A stretch of DNA of 63,918 bases from Phycisphaerales bacterium (GCA_003485185.1 DNAS01000072.1:9843-73760); one strand, 5' to 3'. Positions 52,007 through 61,754 are shown, numbered from the stretch's first letter. Notes: generated by a model not told the origin, from the letters alone. A program made the numbers and translations.

Positions 52007-53452
52007 TTGCGAATCCTGCTGGTTCAGCCGGAATACCTGTCGGAAGGGATCGGCTTTCGCTTGGCGGCGATGCCGGAGCCTCTGCACTTGGAGATGGCTG
52101 CCGCCGTCGTGCCGGATCACGAGCTCCGCATCCTGGACATGCGCCTGGATGGCGGGCTGAACCGGGCGCTCCGGGAGTTCCAGCCGGACCTGGTGGCCGT
52201 GACCGCCCTGACGGTCGAGGTCTACTCCGCCCGCGACGTCGCCCGGCAGGTCAAGGCCCACAGCGCGGACATCTTCACCGTCGTCGGGGGCCACCACGCC
52301 ACGCTCATGCCGGAAGACTTCTATATTCCCGAGGTCAACGCCGTGGCGCTGGGCGAGGCGGAAATCGTCTTTCCGGCCCTGATCGGCGCAGTGGCCGACG
52401 GGCGGGGCCTGAAGTCCGTGCCCAACCTCATCTGGCAGGACGCCGATGGCAGGTTCGTTCGCAACGCCGAAAGCCGCGACAAGGTGGACATGGACTCGCT
52501 GCCGATTCCCCGGCGCGACCTGACGGCCGACTACCGCGACGAGTATTTCTTCCTGTTCGACAAGCCCGACACCTCCGTGGCGACGGGGCGGGGCTGCCCG
52601 TATCGCTGCAACTTCTGCAGCGTCTGGCAGTTCTACCGCGGGCGGACCGCCCAGATGTCGCCCGAGCGGGTGCTGACCGAGCTGAAATTCGTCGGCACCG
52701 ACCACGTGACGTTCGTGGACGACAATTTCCTGATGAACAACCGGCGGGAAAACGCCATCGCCGACTTGATCCGCGCCGAAGGGATCCAGATGCGGTTCTC
52801 GATGGAGTGCCGCACCGACTCGATCGCGCGGCATCCGGAGCTGGTGGAGAAGTGGCGGGACATCGGCCTGTACGCCGTGTTGCTGGGCCTGGAGGGCGCC
52901 AGCGACAAGACGCTCAAGAGCGTCAACAAGTCCAACACCGCCAAGATCAACGACGAGGCGCTCCGCGTCCTCCGCGACAACGGGATCATCATCTGGGGCG
53001 CGTTCATCGTGGACCCGGACTGGACGGAGGACGACTTCAAGCAGCTCCGCGACTACGTCAACCGCCAGGAAATCACGCACACGCAGTTCACGATCCTCAC
53101 CCCGCTGCCCGGCACGGTGCTGTACCGCGAGAAATTCGCCGACCTGCTGACGTACGACTACCTGTGCTTCGACACGATGCACGCGGTGCTGCCGACGCGC
53201 CTTCCGCGCGACGTGTTCTACCAGCAGTTCGCCAACCTCTACCGCCAGACCGACCTGGGCCCGTACTACGACCTGGTGCGGGAAGGCAAGCTGACGATCG
53301 ACGACGTCAAGCGGGGCAAGGGCATGCTGGACGCGATGACGCACTGGGAGCGGTTCCTGGACAAGGATCCGGTCCTGGGCCGCTGCCGCGACAAGTCCGA
53401 GGCGCTGCCCGGCGCGCTGAACGCCGGACGGGCGCTGCCCGCCACCAAGTAG
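52007..53452 (+). CDS. B12-binding-domain radical SAM protein related to hopanoid C-3 methylase HpnR
   Basis: 481 residues from a TTG start with CGGAG 7 nt upstream; a GTG at 51983 is the alternative. An N-terminal Rossmann-like cobalamin domain (LRILLVQPEY, then VVGGHHATLMPEDF near 90) precedes the radical SAM core with Cys197, Cys201 and Cys204 in GRGCPYRCNFC. The end matches HpnR strongly, especially DYLCFDTMHAVLPTRLP. Class B methylases transfer methyl from methylcobalamin to inert carbons; the substrate here is inferred as lipid-like at best. No other hopanoid gene lies nearby. Confidence 0.83.
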   Translation: MRILLVQPEYLSEGIGFRLAAMPEPLHLEMAAAVVPDHELRILDMRLDGGLNRALREFQPDLVAVTALTVEVYSARDVARQVKAHSADIFTVVGGHHATLMPEDFYIPEVNAVALGEAEIVFPALIGAVADGRGLKSVPNLIWQDADGRFVRNAESRDKVDMDSLPIPRRDLTADYRDEYFFLFDKPDTSVATGRGCPYRCNFCSVWQFYRGRTAQMSPERVLTELKFVGTDHVTFVDDNFLMNNRRENAIADLIRAEGIQMRFSMECRTDSIARHPELVEKWRDIGLYAVLLGLEGASDKTLKSVNKSNTAKINDEALRVLRDNGIIIWGAFIVDPDWTEDDFKQLRDYVNRQEITHTQFTILTPLPGTVLYREKFADLLTYDYLCFDTMHAVLPTRLPRDVFYQQFANLYRQTDLGPYYDLVREGKLTIDDVKRGKGMLDAMTHWERFLDKDPVLGRCRDKSEALPGALNAGRALPATK

Positions 53453-53459
53453 CCCCCTG

Positions 53460-53590
53460 TTTTGGGTACGCCTCGATTCCCACAAGACAATCGGCAGGGA
53501 TGAACAGGGATAAACGCGGATAAGAATGGTTGTGAAAACCAGTAATCCGCGTGCATCCGCGTTCATCCTTGCGAAGTTTCTTGTTCTCAG
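53460..53590. repeat. CGCGGATAAGAATGG / CGCGTTCATCC intergenic repeat
   Basis: Two facing blocks, CAGGGATGAACAGGGATAAACGCGG on one side and ATCCGCGTGCATCCGCGTTCATCC on the other, form an imperfect inverted repeat between the radical SAM and DUF1622 genes. Confidence 0.6.
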
Positions 53591-53624
53591 ACTCCAGTCC
53601 TGGAATCCCCTGACGGGAAACGCC

Positions 53625-53652
53625 TTGCCTGCGCGCCGCAGCGCGGTATGCT
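53625..53652 (+). promoter_or_regulatory. Promoter of the DUF1622 gene
   Basis: TTGCCT (53625-53630), a 16-nt spacer and TATGCT (53647-53652). The leader is about 40 nt, with GGGAG before the ATG. Confidence 0.5.
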
Positions 53653-53699
53653 GAGAGCCGAACGCGGGCTCGCGCTCGCCCATTTCCGGGAGCCCGGCC

Positions 53700-54080
53700 A
53701 TGTGGGAAATCGTCCGCACGCTGAACCGCGTCGTCGTGGGCTGCTGCCAACTGCTGGCGATGCTCGTCATCTCGATCGGGATCGTCAAATCGCTCCTGTT
53801 CTATGCCAAGGACGCCTTCACGCGCGCCCGCTCGTCCGACGCCATCCGGGAAAGCCGCCTGGAGCTGGGACATTCGTTCTCGCTGGGCCTGGGCTTCCTG
53901 ATCGGGGCGAGCATCCTGAACACCACCATCGCCCCGACCTGGCAGGACATCGGGCAACTCGCCGCGATCATTGCCATCCGTACGTTCCTGAACTACTTCC
54001 TCATGCTCGACATCTCGCGCGACGCGAAGGATTCCTGCGCCGAGAAGGGCGGGAAATCCGCCCGGTCGGAAAAGGACTGA
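53700..54080 (+). CDS. DUF1622 membrane protein
   Basis: 126 residues. Two to three helices and the family block LGLGFLIGASILNTTIAPTWQDIGQLAAIIAIRTFLNYF near 60-98, which is the DUF1622 signature. Function unknown; such proteins are small inner-membrane components. It lies 50 nt before the DUF401 gene, which has its own promoter. Confidence 0.85.
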   Translation: MWEIVRTLNRVVVGCCQLLAMLVISIGIVKSLLFYAKDAFTRARSSDAIRESRLELGHSFSLGLGFLIGASILNTTIAPTWQDIGQLAAIIAIRTFLNYFLMLDISRDAKDSCAEKGGKSARSEKD

Positions 54081-54118
54081 ACCCGCCCGCTCCGTTTGCG
54101 TTGCGCCCGGCGGCATGG

Positions 54119-54124
54119 TACAAG
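54119..54124 (+). promoter_or_regulatory. -10 box of the DUF401 gene, probably leaderless
   Basis: TACAAG ends 6 nt before the ATG at 54131; TTTGCG lies 18 nt upstream as a weak -35. Confidence 0.4.
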
Positions 54125-54130
54125 CACTTC

Positions 54131-55459
54131 ATGCCGACCGCTTTGCTCTACACGTTGGGCGCCTTCGCGCTGATATTGGTGCTGGCGCGGTTTCGTGTGC
54201 CGCTGGCGGCTGCCATCCTCGGCGGCACGGTGGCCCTGGGCGTGGCGCTGGGGCTGAACGCAGGCGACCTGCTGCGCGCCGCCGTCGCCGGATTGACGGC
54301 GCCCATGAGCCTGGCGCTGATGCTCATCACCCTCCTGCTTCCGGCGCTGTCGGAGATCATGCGCCAGACCGGGCAGATGGAGCGAATCGTCTCGGCGGCG
54401 CGGGCGTTTTTCCGCCGACCCGCCGTCACGATGGCGGCGCTGCCCGCCCTGATCGGACTGCTGCCCATGCCCGGCGGGGCGCTGTTCTCTGCCCCGATGG
54501 TCGAAAGCGCTGCCGGCGGAAAGCCCGTCGGCGCGGGGAAGCTTTCCGCCTTCAACTACTGGTTCCGTCACATCTGGGAGCACTGGTGGCCGCTCTATCC
54601 GGGCGTGATCCTGGCGATGACCCTCACCCAGACGCCCGCCTGGCGGTTCATCGTCTTTCAGATTCCGCTGGGGCTGTTCATGGCCGTCGCGGGCGCGCCG
54701 CTGTTTTTCGGCCTGCACCCCGACCTGCACGCCCGCTCGCCACACGTTTCGTCGGAGACGAAGCGCCAGATGCTGAAGGTCACGTCCTCGATCTGGATCA
54801 TCGTGCTGGCGTACGTCCTGGGGGCGGTGGCGCTGCACTTGGGGGTCGGGCCGGCCCCCATGCAACTGCCCGGCCAGCCGGCACTGACGGCGGGACAGGA
54901 GTGGCTGTCGCTGGCGCACAAGTTCGGGCCGTTCCTGGTGGGGCTGGCGGCGAGCCTGCTGTGGACGGCCCGAATGAACCGCATGCCGTGGTCCGGAGTG
55001 GGCAAGGTGTTCGCCCGCCCGGGCCTGTACGCGCTGGTGGTGCTGGTGGCGTCGGTGATGATCTTCCAGGCCGTGCTGAAGGCCGGAGGGGCCGCGCCGA
55101 AAATCGCCGCGGAACTGGCTGCCCTCCACGTGCCGACCGAGCTGGTCATCATGGCCCTGCCGTGCATCGCCGGGCTGGTGACGGGACTGGCGTTCGGGTT
55201 CGTGGGCACGAGCTTCCCGATCGTCCTTCCGCTGGCGGCAGCCGCCGCCAACGGCGCGCCCCTCGCGCCCTACGTCGCCTTGGCCTACGCCTTCGGACAC
55301 CTCGGGCAGATGTCCAGCCCCATCCACCTCTGCCACGTCGTCAGCAACCAGTACTTCAAGACGCCCTTCGGACCGGTGTACCGGCAGATCTGGCTGCCCA
55401 TGCTGCTGGCAGGGGTGATGACCCTGGCGTACTTCTTCGCCCTCCGCGCGATCCTGTAG
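54131..55459 (+). CDS. DUF401 family polytopic membrane protein
   Basis: 442 residues with about ten hydrophobic helices. Conserved features include LLPALSEIMRQTGQM, LIGLLPMPGGALFSAPMV, the NYWFRHIWEHWWPLYPG stretch, and near the C-terminus FGHLGQMSSPIHLCHVVSNQYF. The family is thought to be transporters related to ion-transporter or dicarboxylate permeases; the substrate is unknown. The gene ends just upstream of the palindromic repeat copy C. Confidence 0.85.
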   Translation: MPTALLYTLGAFALILVLARFRVPLAAAILGGTVALGVALGLNAGDLLRAAVAGLTAPMSLALMLITLLLPALSEIMRQTGQMERIVSAARAFFRRPAVTMAALPALIGLLPMPGGALFSAPMVESAAGGKPVGAGKLSAFNYWFRHIWEHWWPLYPGVILAMTLTQTPAWRFIVFQIPLGLFMAVAGAPLFFGLHPDLHARSPHVSSETKRQMLKVTSSIWIIVLAYVLGAVALHLGVGPAPMQLPGQPALTAGQEWLSLAHKFGPFLVGLAASLLWTARMNRMPWSGVGKVFARPGLYALVVLVASVMIFQAVLKAGGAAPKIAAELAALHVPTELVIMALPCIAGLVTGLAFGFVGTSFPIVLPLAAAAANGAPLAPYVALAYAFGHLGQMSSPIHLCHVVSNQYFKTPFGPVYRQIWLPMLLAGVMTLAYFFALRAIL

Positions 55460-55471
55460 CCGGCGGACGTC

Positions 55472-55607
55472 CTAGACTCTGGCTGAAAACTCCGAATCCG
55501 GGGGTGCCACGGCTTGCTTGTCAAGCCGTGTTGCCGCAAGAACACTGCTTGCAAGCAAGCAGTGCCACCCTTGTTGGTACATCTGGCGAGGAGTTTTCAG
55601 ACAGAGC

Positions 55608-55611
<4 letters not shown>
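55472..55611. repeat. Convergent-gene palindromic repeat, copy C
   Basis: Outer arms CTAGACTCTGGCTGAAAACT (from 55472) and its near-complement (to 55611) enclose two hairpins: CACGGCTTG / CAAGCCGTG and CACTGCTTGC / GCAAGCAGTG. The element runs through the moxR stop codon and follows the DUF401 stop by 13 nt, again at a convergent junction. Confidence 0.85.
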
Positions 55612-56615
<1,004 letters not shown>

Positions 56616-56684
56616 GACGCCTGCCATTCTACCCACGCCCAGTCACCCGGGACAGGGGGTATCCCCCAAGTTTGTAGCGGAGGA

Positions 56685-57461
56685 TTACAAGGGGAGGCCG
56701 AAGAAGCGGACGGCGTTGACGGTGGTCTGTTTGGCGAGGGCTTCGGGCGGGAGGTCGCGTTCGCGGGCGAGGAAGGCCGCGACGTGGGCGACGTTGGCCG
56801 GCTCGTTGGTCTTCATCTTCCGCACGGGCTCGGGCGAGAGGTACGGCGCGTCGGTCTCGATCAGCAGGCGGTCCGGTGGCACGAGGGCGGCCCCGGCCCG
56901 CACGTCGGCGGCGTTGGCGAACGTCACGATGCCCGAGTAACTGACGGTGGCACCGAACTCGAGGATCGCGCGGACGTTTTCCGGCGGCTCGGTGCAGGAG
57001 TGGAACAGCACGTCTGGGCCGTCCAGGCCCGAGTCGCGCAGGATCGCCAGCGTGTCGTCGAAAGCCTCGCGTGTGTGGACGACGACGCGCTTGCCCAGCC
57101 GGCGGGCGAGGGCGAGCTGCTCGGCGAAAACGCGGCGCTGGTCGGCCGGCGGGGAGAAGTTGTAGTGGTAGTCCAGGCCGGCCTCGCCGAGGGCGACGGT
57201 TTTCGGCTCGCCCAGCAGGGATTCCAGCTCGGACAGGTAGTCCGCGCCGGCGTCTTGCGCATCGTGCGGGTGCACGCCGGCCAGGCAGGATACGTCCGCC
57301 TCGCGCCGCGCGATCGCCAGCGCCGCGCGGGAATCGGGCACGTTGCCGGCCGCACAAACGAAGGCCGTCACGCCCGCCTCCCGCGCGCGGGCGAGCACGT
57401 CGTCCAGCGTGGTCGCCAGGCGGGGGTGTGCGAGATGGCAGTGCGTGTCGATGAGTTTCAT
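56685..57461 (-). CDS. tatD: TatD family metal-dependent DNase
   Basis: 258 residues. The metal-binding DTHCHL is at 5-10. Further ligands lie in GVHPHDAQ, GEAGLDYHYN, VHTREAFDDT and, near the end, ETDAPYLSP. TatD enzymes trim DNA or repair oxidised ends and act in the cytosol. It follows yraN by 19 nt. Confidence 0.94.
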   Translation of the reverse strand: MKLIDTHCHLAHPRLATTLDDVLARAREAGVTAFVCAAGNVPDSRAALAIARREADVSCLAGVHPHDAQDAGADYLSELESLLGEPKTVALGEAGLDYHYNFSPPADQRRVFAEQLALARRLGKRVVVHTREAFDDTLAILRDSGLDGPDVLFHSCTEPPENVRAILEFGATVSYSGIVTFANAADVRAGAALVPPDRLLIETDAPYLSPEPVRKMKTNEPANVAHVAAFLARERDLPPEALAKQTTVNAVRFFGLPL

Positions 57462-57480
57462 GGCGTTCCGTCCGCGGCGG

Positions 57481-57876
57481 TCAAAACGCGCCCGGCAGGT
57501 GGCGGATCTCGGCTTCCTGCCCGTCGCGCAGGACGATGGCGACGATGTCGTATCGGACGTTGAACCCTTCGGCGTCGCGCCCGGCGAGGTAATGCCCGGC
57601 GGCCTTGCGGATGCGGCGTTGCTTTTCGGCGTTGACGGCTGACTCGGGGTCGGTGTAGGTGTCGCAGGAGCGGGTTTTGACCTCGACGAAGCAGATTGTC
57701 TCGGCGCCATCGAGCCCGCGCGTAGAACGGTCCAGCGCGATCAGGTCAATCTCCGCCGCGCCGGACCGGTAATTTTCTGCGAGGATTTTCATGCCCTGGC
57801 GCCGCAGGAAGCGCCGGGCGATTTTCTCTCCACGGGGGCCCAGCGGCGGCTTGTCGCTTCGCCGGAAGGGCCACAC
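57481..57876 (-). CDS. YraN family (UPF0102) nuclease-fold protein
   Basis: 131 residues. The restriction-endonuclease-like core holds ILAENYRSGAAEIDLIALD (the Glu-Ile-Asp active-site element), FVEVKTRS and KQRRIRKAAGHYL. The family is linked to Holliday junction or DNA processing. It begins 4 nt after the rplS stop, an unusually tight gap. Confidence 0.93.
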   Translation of the reverse strand: MWPFRRSDKPPLGPRGEKIARRFLRRQGMKILAENYRSGAAEIDLIALDRSTRGLDGAETICFVEVKTRSCDTYTDPESAVNAEKQRRIRKAAGHYLAGRDAEGFNVRYDIVAIVLRDGQEAEIRHLPGAF

Positions 57877-57880
57877 GGGA

Positions 57881-58276
57881 TCACTCCTGGGCGGCGGCGC
57901 CTTCGGAGGCGTTGGCGCCCTCGACGCCGCGCTGGATTTCCTTCAGGCGGGTGCGCTTGCCGACGCGATCGCGCAGGTAGTACAGCTTGGCGCGGCGGGT
58001 CTTTCCGCTGCGGATGATCTCGATGTCGGACACCCGCGGGCTGTGCAGCGGGAAGGTGCGCTCCACGCCCTGGTTGTTGACGATGCGCCGGACGGTGAAC
58101 GTTTCGGCCACCTTGCGTCCCTTGCGGCCGATGACCGTCCCGATGAACGCCTGGATGCGCTCCTTGTCGCCCTCGACGATCCGGCAGTTGACCTTCACCG
58201 TGTCGCCCACGCGGAAGGGGGGGATGTCCTTCTTGAAACTCGCCTCAGCCGCCTTGTTCAACAGTTCCTGGCTCAC
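57881..58276 (-). CDS. rplS: 50S ribosomal protein bL19
   Basis: 131 residues from a GTG start; GGGAG 8 nt upstream decides it. The sequence PPFRVGDTVKVNCRI, IQAFIGTVIGRKG and RRAKLYYLRDRVGKRTRLKE is standard bL19. An Ala/Glu-rich tail adds about 12 residues. Its first 32 nt overlap the end of trmD on the same strand. Confidence 0.96.
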   Translation of the reverse strand: MSQELLNKAAEASFKKDIPPFRVGDTVKVNCRIVEGDKERIQAFIGTVIGRKGRKVAETFTVRRIVNNQGVERTFPLHSPRVSDIEIIRSGKTRRAKLYYLRDRVGKRTRLKEIQRGVEGANASEGAAAQE

Positions 58277-59021
58277 CGTTATTCTCCCGCGGCCGGTCCC
58301 GGTCGGTCTGGGCCGCTTCGTCTTGCCTCTTGAGATACGCTTCCCACAGGTCGGGCCTGCGCTGCATCGTACGCAGCCTGGACTGCTCGGCCCGCCAGCG
58401 GGCGATCTTCGCATGATCGCCGCTGAGCAGCACCTCCGGCACCGGCAGGCCTCGAAACTCCCGCGGGCGGGTGTACTGCGGATACTCCAGCAAACCCATG
58501 CGGAACGATTCCTCGTCCAGCGATTCTTCTTTTCCCAGCGCCCCGGGCAGCAGGCGGACGACGGCGTCGGTAATCGCCATCGCCGCCACCTCCCCGCCCG
58601 ACATCACGAAGTCGCCCAGCGAAATTTCGACGTCCGCCAGGGCGGTTCGGATCCGCTCGTCGAAGCCTTCGTAATGCCCCGCCAGCAGGATCAGTCGCGG
58701 CTCGCCGGCCAGTTGCTCGGCGAGCGCCTGGGTCATCGGCTGTCCCTGGGGGCTCAGCAGCACCAGTTTTCCGGGCGGGCTCGCCTGGGCCCGCACGTGC
58801 TCGACGGCGTCGAAAATCGGCTGGCACATCAGCACCATGCCGGGCCCGCCGCCGAACGGGGCGTCATCCACCGAGCCGTACCGGTCGGCGGCAAAATCAC
58901 GAAGGTTCGTCAGGTGAACTTCCGCCAGGCCGTTCCGCACCGCGCGCCCCACGATGCTGGCGCCCAGGAACCCGTCGAACATCTCCGGGAACAGCGTGAG
59001 GATGTCGAAACGGAGTCCCAT
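58245..59021 (-). CDS. trmD: tRNA (guanine37-N1)-methyltransferase
   Basis: 258 residues. The SPOUT motifs DILTLFPEMFDG, VDDAPFGGGPGMVL (SAM loop) and GHYEGFDERI near 118 are intact. A deep trefoil knot region follows, with SLGDFVMSGGEVAAM. It methylates G37 of tRNAs, preventing frameshifts. It starts 42 nt after rpsP; the usual intervening rimM is absent. Confidence 0.97.
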   Translation of the reverse strand: MGLRFDILTLFPEMFDGFLGASIVGRAVRNGLAEVHLTNLRDFAADRYGSVDDAPFGGGPGMVLMCQPIFDAVEHVRAQASPPGKLVLLSPQGQPMTQALAEQLAGEPRLILLAGHYEGFDERIRTALADVEISLGDFVMSGGEVAAMAITDAVVRLLPGALGKEESLDEESFRMGLLEYPQYTRPREFRGLPVPEVLLSGDHAKIARWRAEQSRLRTMQRRPDLWEAYLKRQDEAAQTDRDRPRENNGEPGTVEQGG

Positions 59022-59063
59022 GGGTTGGCACGCGGACCGGTCGGACGGATCTCGGCGGGGCGG

Positions 59064-59321
59064 TTACTTCTTGACCGCGATGCCGTTACGCGCCAGCAGC
59101 TGGCGGACCACGTCCGACGGCTGCGCGCCCACGCTCAGCCAGTGCTCGATCCGCTCGCGCTTCAGCGAAACCTGCTTGTCCGCGTCGCGCGCTTCCGGAT
59201 CGTACCAGCCCAGCTCCTCAATCACCCGCCCGTCGCGAGGGGTGCGACCGTCTATCGCGTTGAGGCGGTAGAAGCTGCGGTTCCGACGACCGAATCGTTT
59301 TAATCTCAGTTTGACTGCCAC
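59064..59321 (-). CDS. rpsP: 30S ribosomal protein bS16
   Basis: 85 residues from a GTG start at 59321, with GGAGAAGG 6 nt upstream. The bS16 core AVKLRLKRFGRRNRSFYRLNAIDGRTPRDGRVIEELGWYDP is intact. It heads the rpsP-trmD-rplS-yraN-tatD-moxR run. Confidence 0.97.
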   Translation of the reverse strand: MAVKLRLKRFGRRNRSFYRLNAIDGRTPRDGRVIEELGWYDPEARDADKQVSLKRERIEHWLSVGAQPSDVVRQLLARNGIAVKK

Positions 59322-59402
59322 GAATGCCTTCTCCACATTCCGGCCGGGACCCACGTCGGGCCGCGGCGCCAGATGCAACGCTGGAAACTTCGCGAATCGG
59401 GC

Positions 59403-59430
59403 ATTCTACCAATCCCCCAAGACCTTGCAA
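59403..59430 (-). promoter_or_regulatory. Promoter of the rpsP operon
   Basis: On the minus strand, TTGCAA (59425-59430), a 16-nt spacer and TAGAAT (59403-59408), the -10 preceded by TGG as in extended -10 promoters. The leader is about 75 nt. Confidence 0.6.
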
Positions 59431-59579
59431 GGGCTTTTCCGGGGGATTTTCCGATGCGGCCTGGCGCGATTCGCGAAGTTTCCGCCTTTGCCCGCCCACA
59501 ATCCGCAATCAAAAAACCTCCCGCAGGCCGATAGAACCCCAGGACACGACAGGGTCGCACTTTGCGAAAAGGAACGCCC

Positions 59580-60356
59580 GTGATTTACGCCGCATTGGCA
59601 GTCTGGCTGCTGGGAATCCTGTTCATGGCCGTCGGGACCTACCGCCTGTGGGCGCGGATGATCCGCCCGCAGTACGTCTCCTGGGCGCTGCTTCCGGGCA
59701 CTCTGGTGGCGGAAATGGCGTACATTTTCGGCTGCCTGGTGACCGGCGGGGAGATCCGCCGCGCCAAGATCGTGCCGGAAGCGGGCTCCCGCAAGGGGGG
59801 CGACTCCGAACCCGCCACCGAGGCCACCGCCCGACTGAAGGTTCTGGGGCCCATCATCGCGTCGCTGCTGGCGGTCGTCGCGTGCGGCGGCGCCATCCTG
59901 ATCGTCCACGCCCTGCTGGGCGAGCCGGTGCTGACGCAGTTTGCCTCACTCCCGAGCGCGGCGCTGCCCAAGACCCTCCCCACGAGCTGGAACGCCTTCT
60001 GGGGCCAGCTCGACGGGCAACTGACCCTGCTCCGCCGCGTCTGCGAGACGTGGACCGAGCTGCAATGGTCCAACTGGCGCGTGCCGCTGTTCGTCTACCT
60101 GGCCGTGTGCCTGTCGGTGCGCCTCGCGCCGGTGCGGCGCGACCTGCGGGCGACTTTGGCGGCCGTCGTCGCCGTGGCGATCCTCATCGCCCTGCTCGGG
60201 CTGGTCTGGAAACGTTTCGACTCGCTCGTGCAGGACGTCTGGTCGCTCGTGACGTACGTCTGGAGCCTGTTGCTGTTCCTGCTGGTGCTGACGCTGCTGG
60301 TCTCCGCCGTCGCCGCCCTGGTTCGCGTCCTGTCCGGCAAGGCCAAGGCCTCCTGA
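59580..60356 (+). CDS. Membrane protein of unknown function
   Basis: 258 residues. GTG 59580 is preferred because AAAAGGA lies 6 nt upstream; TTG 59562 is the alternative. Hydrophobic helices are near 3-22, 33-55, 88-110, 166-180, 190-210 and 222-250. A soluble loop (about 110-165) contains LDGQLTLLRRVCETWTELQWSNWRVPLF. No family is recognised. It sits 66 nt before the sulfatase maturase gene. Confidence 0.55.
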   Translation: MIYAALAVWLLGILFMAVGTYRLWARMIRPQYVSWALLPGTLVAEMAYIFGCLVTGGEIRRAKIVPEAGSRKGGDSEPATEATARLKVLGPIIASLLAVVACGGAILIVHALLGEPVLTQFASLPSAALPKTLPTSWNAFWGQLDGQLTLLRRVCETWTELQWSNWRVPLFVYLAVCLSVRLAPVRRDLRATLAAVVAVAILIALLGLVWKRFDSLVQDVWSLVTYVWSLLLFLLVLTLLVSAVAALVRVLSGKAKAS

Positions 60357-60366
60357 CGCGAATGGG

Positions 60367-60396
60367 TTGTCCGCCCGCCCGGCGATCTGCTATGCT
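60367..60396 (+). promoter_or_regulatory. Promoter of the sulfatase-maturase gene
   Basis: TTGTCC (60367-60372), an 18-nt spacer and TATGCT (60391-60396), giving a leader of about 20 nt. Confidence 0.5.
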
Positions 60397-60422
60397 GGAT
60401 CACCTCAAGCGAGCGCGACGAC

Positions 60423-61751
60423 ATGGCTGAGGTAATCCACCCCTTCAACATCATGTGCAAGCCGGTTTGCGGCGTGTGCAACCTGGACTGCGCCTACTGC
60501 TACTACACGGCCAAGCCGCGGGATCTGTACCCCGAGGTGCCCGACGCTTCGGGCTTCCGCATGCCGGAGCGGGTGCTGGAGGAATACACGCGGCAGTACC
60601 TCGAAGCGATGCCCGTGCGGTGCGAGTTCGGCTGGCAGGGGGGCGAGCCGACGCTGATCGGGCTGGACTTCTTCCGCCGGGCCGTCGAACTCCAGAAACA
60701 GCACGTCCGCCCGGGGCAGACGATCTCCAACGCCCTCCAGACCAACGGCACGCTGCTGACCGACGAGTGGGGCGAGTTCCTCGCCGAGCACCGGTTCCTG
60801 GTGGGCGTCAGCCTGGACGGGCCCGCGCAGTGGCACGACTTCTACCGAAAGGACCACGCCGGCCGGCCCACCTTCCACCGCGCCTGGGCCGGACTGGAAC
60901 TCCTCCGGAAGCACCGCGTGGAGTTCAACGTGCTGGTGACGCTCAACAGCGTCAACGCGCCGCACGCGGCCGACATCTACCGCTACTTCACCAACCGCGG
61001 CGTGCAGTACGTGCAGTTCATCCCGATCCTGGAGCGCGGGCCCGACGGCGCGCCGACGGACTTCTCCTGCACGCCCGCGCAGTTCGGGCGGTTCTGCCTG
61101 GACGTTTTCGAGCAATGGGCCACGCGCGACGTGGGGCGCGTCTCGGAACGCCTCATCGACAGCGTGCTGCACACGCTGATCTTCGGCGTCGCCAGCACCT
61201 GCTGCTACGCCGAGCGGTGCGGAAACGCCCACGTGCTGGAATGGAACGGCGACCTGTACGCCTGCGACCATTTCGTCTACCCGCAGTGGAAGATCGGCAA
61301 CATTCTCGAGCGCCCGCTGGCGGAGCTGGTGCGCGCCCCGAAGCTGGCGGATTTCGACCGCATGAAGATCGAGCTGCCCGCCGCCTGCCGGGACTGCGAG
61401 TTCCTGCCCTTCTGCCGCGGCGGATGCCCCAAGCATCACATGCCCATCGGCACGGACCCGGCGCGGGTGAATTACTTCTGCGAGGGCTACAAGTTGTTCT
61501 TCCGCCAGACCCTGCCGGAACTGAGGCGGATGGCGGAGTATTTCAAACGGAACCAGACCCCGCCGCCCAAGGGCGCTCCTGCCGGCGCCGCCCGCGCGGG
61601 CGGGGAAGCCGGCGACTTCGCGGCAGGGCCCGCGCCCGACGCGGCCATGCCCTACAAAACCTCTCTCCCGCGCAAAGCCCCCGGGCGCAACGACCCCTGC
61701 CCCTGCGGTTCGGGGCGGAAATTCAAGGCCTGCTGCGGCCGACGCGCGTAA
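60423..61751 (+). CDS. Anaerobic sulfatase-maturing radical SAM enzyme (anSME) with C-terminal SEC-C motif
   Basis: 442 residues. The radical SAM cluster ligands are Cys19, Cys23 and Cys26 in CNLDCAYC. The GWQGGEPTLIGLDFF stretch is typical of anSMEs. Further Cys clusters follow in CCYAERCGN, CDHF, CRDC and CRGGCPKHH, the SPASM domain that holds two auxiliary clusters. The last 22 residues (RNDPCPCGSGRKFKACC) are a SEC-C zinc motif, an unusual addition to a maturase. It converts a Cys or Ser of sulfatases to formylglycine. No sulfatase is in this window. Confidence 0.92.
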   Translation: MAEVIHPFNIMCKPVCGVCNLDCAYCYYTAKPRDLYPEVPDASGFRMPERVLEEYTRQYLEAMPVRCEFGWQGGEPTLIGLDFFRRAVELQKQHVRPGQTISNALQTNGTLLTDEWGEFLAEHRFLVGVSLDGPAQWHDFYRKDHAGRPTFHRAWAGLELLRKHRVEFNVLVTLNSVNAPHAADIYRYFTNRGVQYVQFIPILERGPDGAPTDFSCTPAQFGRFCLDVFEQWATRDVGRVSERLIDSVLHTLIFGVASTCCYAERCGNAHVLEWNGDLYACDHFVYPQWKIGNILERPLAELVRAPKLADFDRMKIELPAACRDCEFLPFCRGGCPKHHMPIGTDPARVNYFCEGYKLFFRQTLPELRRMAEYFKRNQTPPPKGAPAGAARAGGEAGDFAAGPAPDAAMPYKTSLPRKAPGRNDPCPCGSGRKFKACCGRRA

Positions 61752-61754
61752 ATA

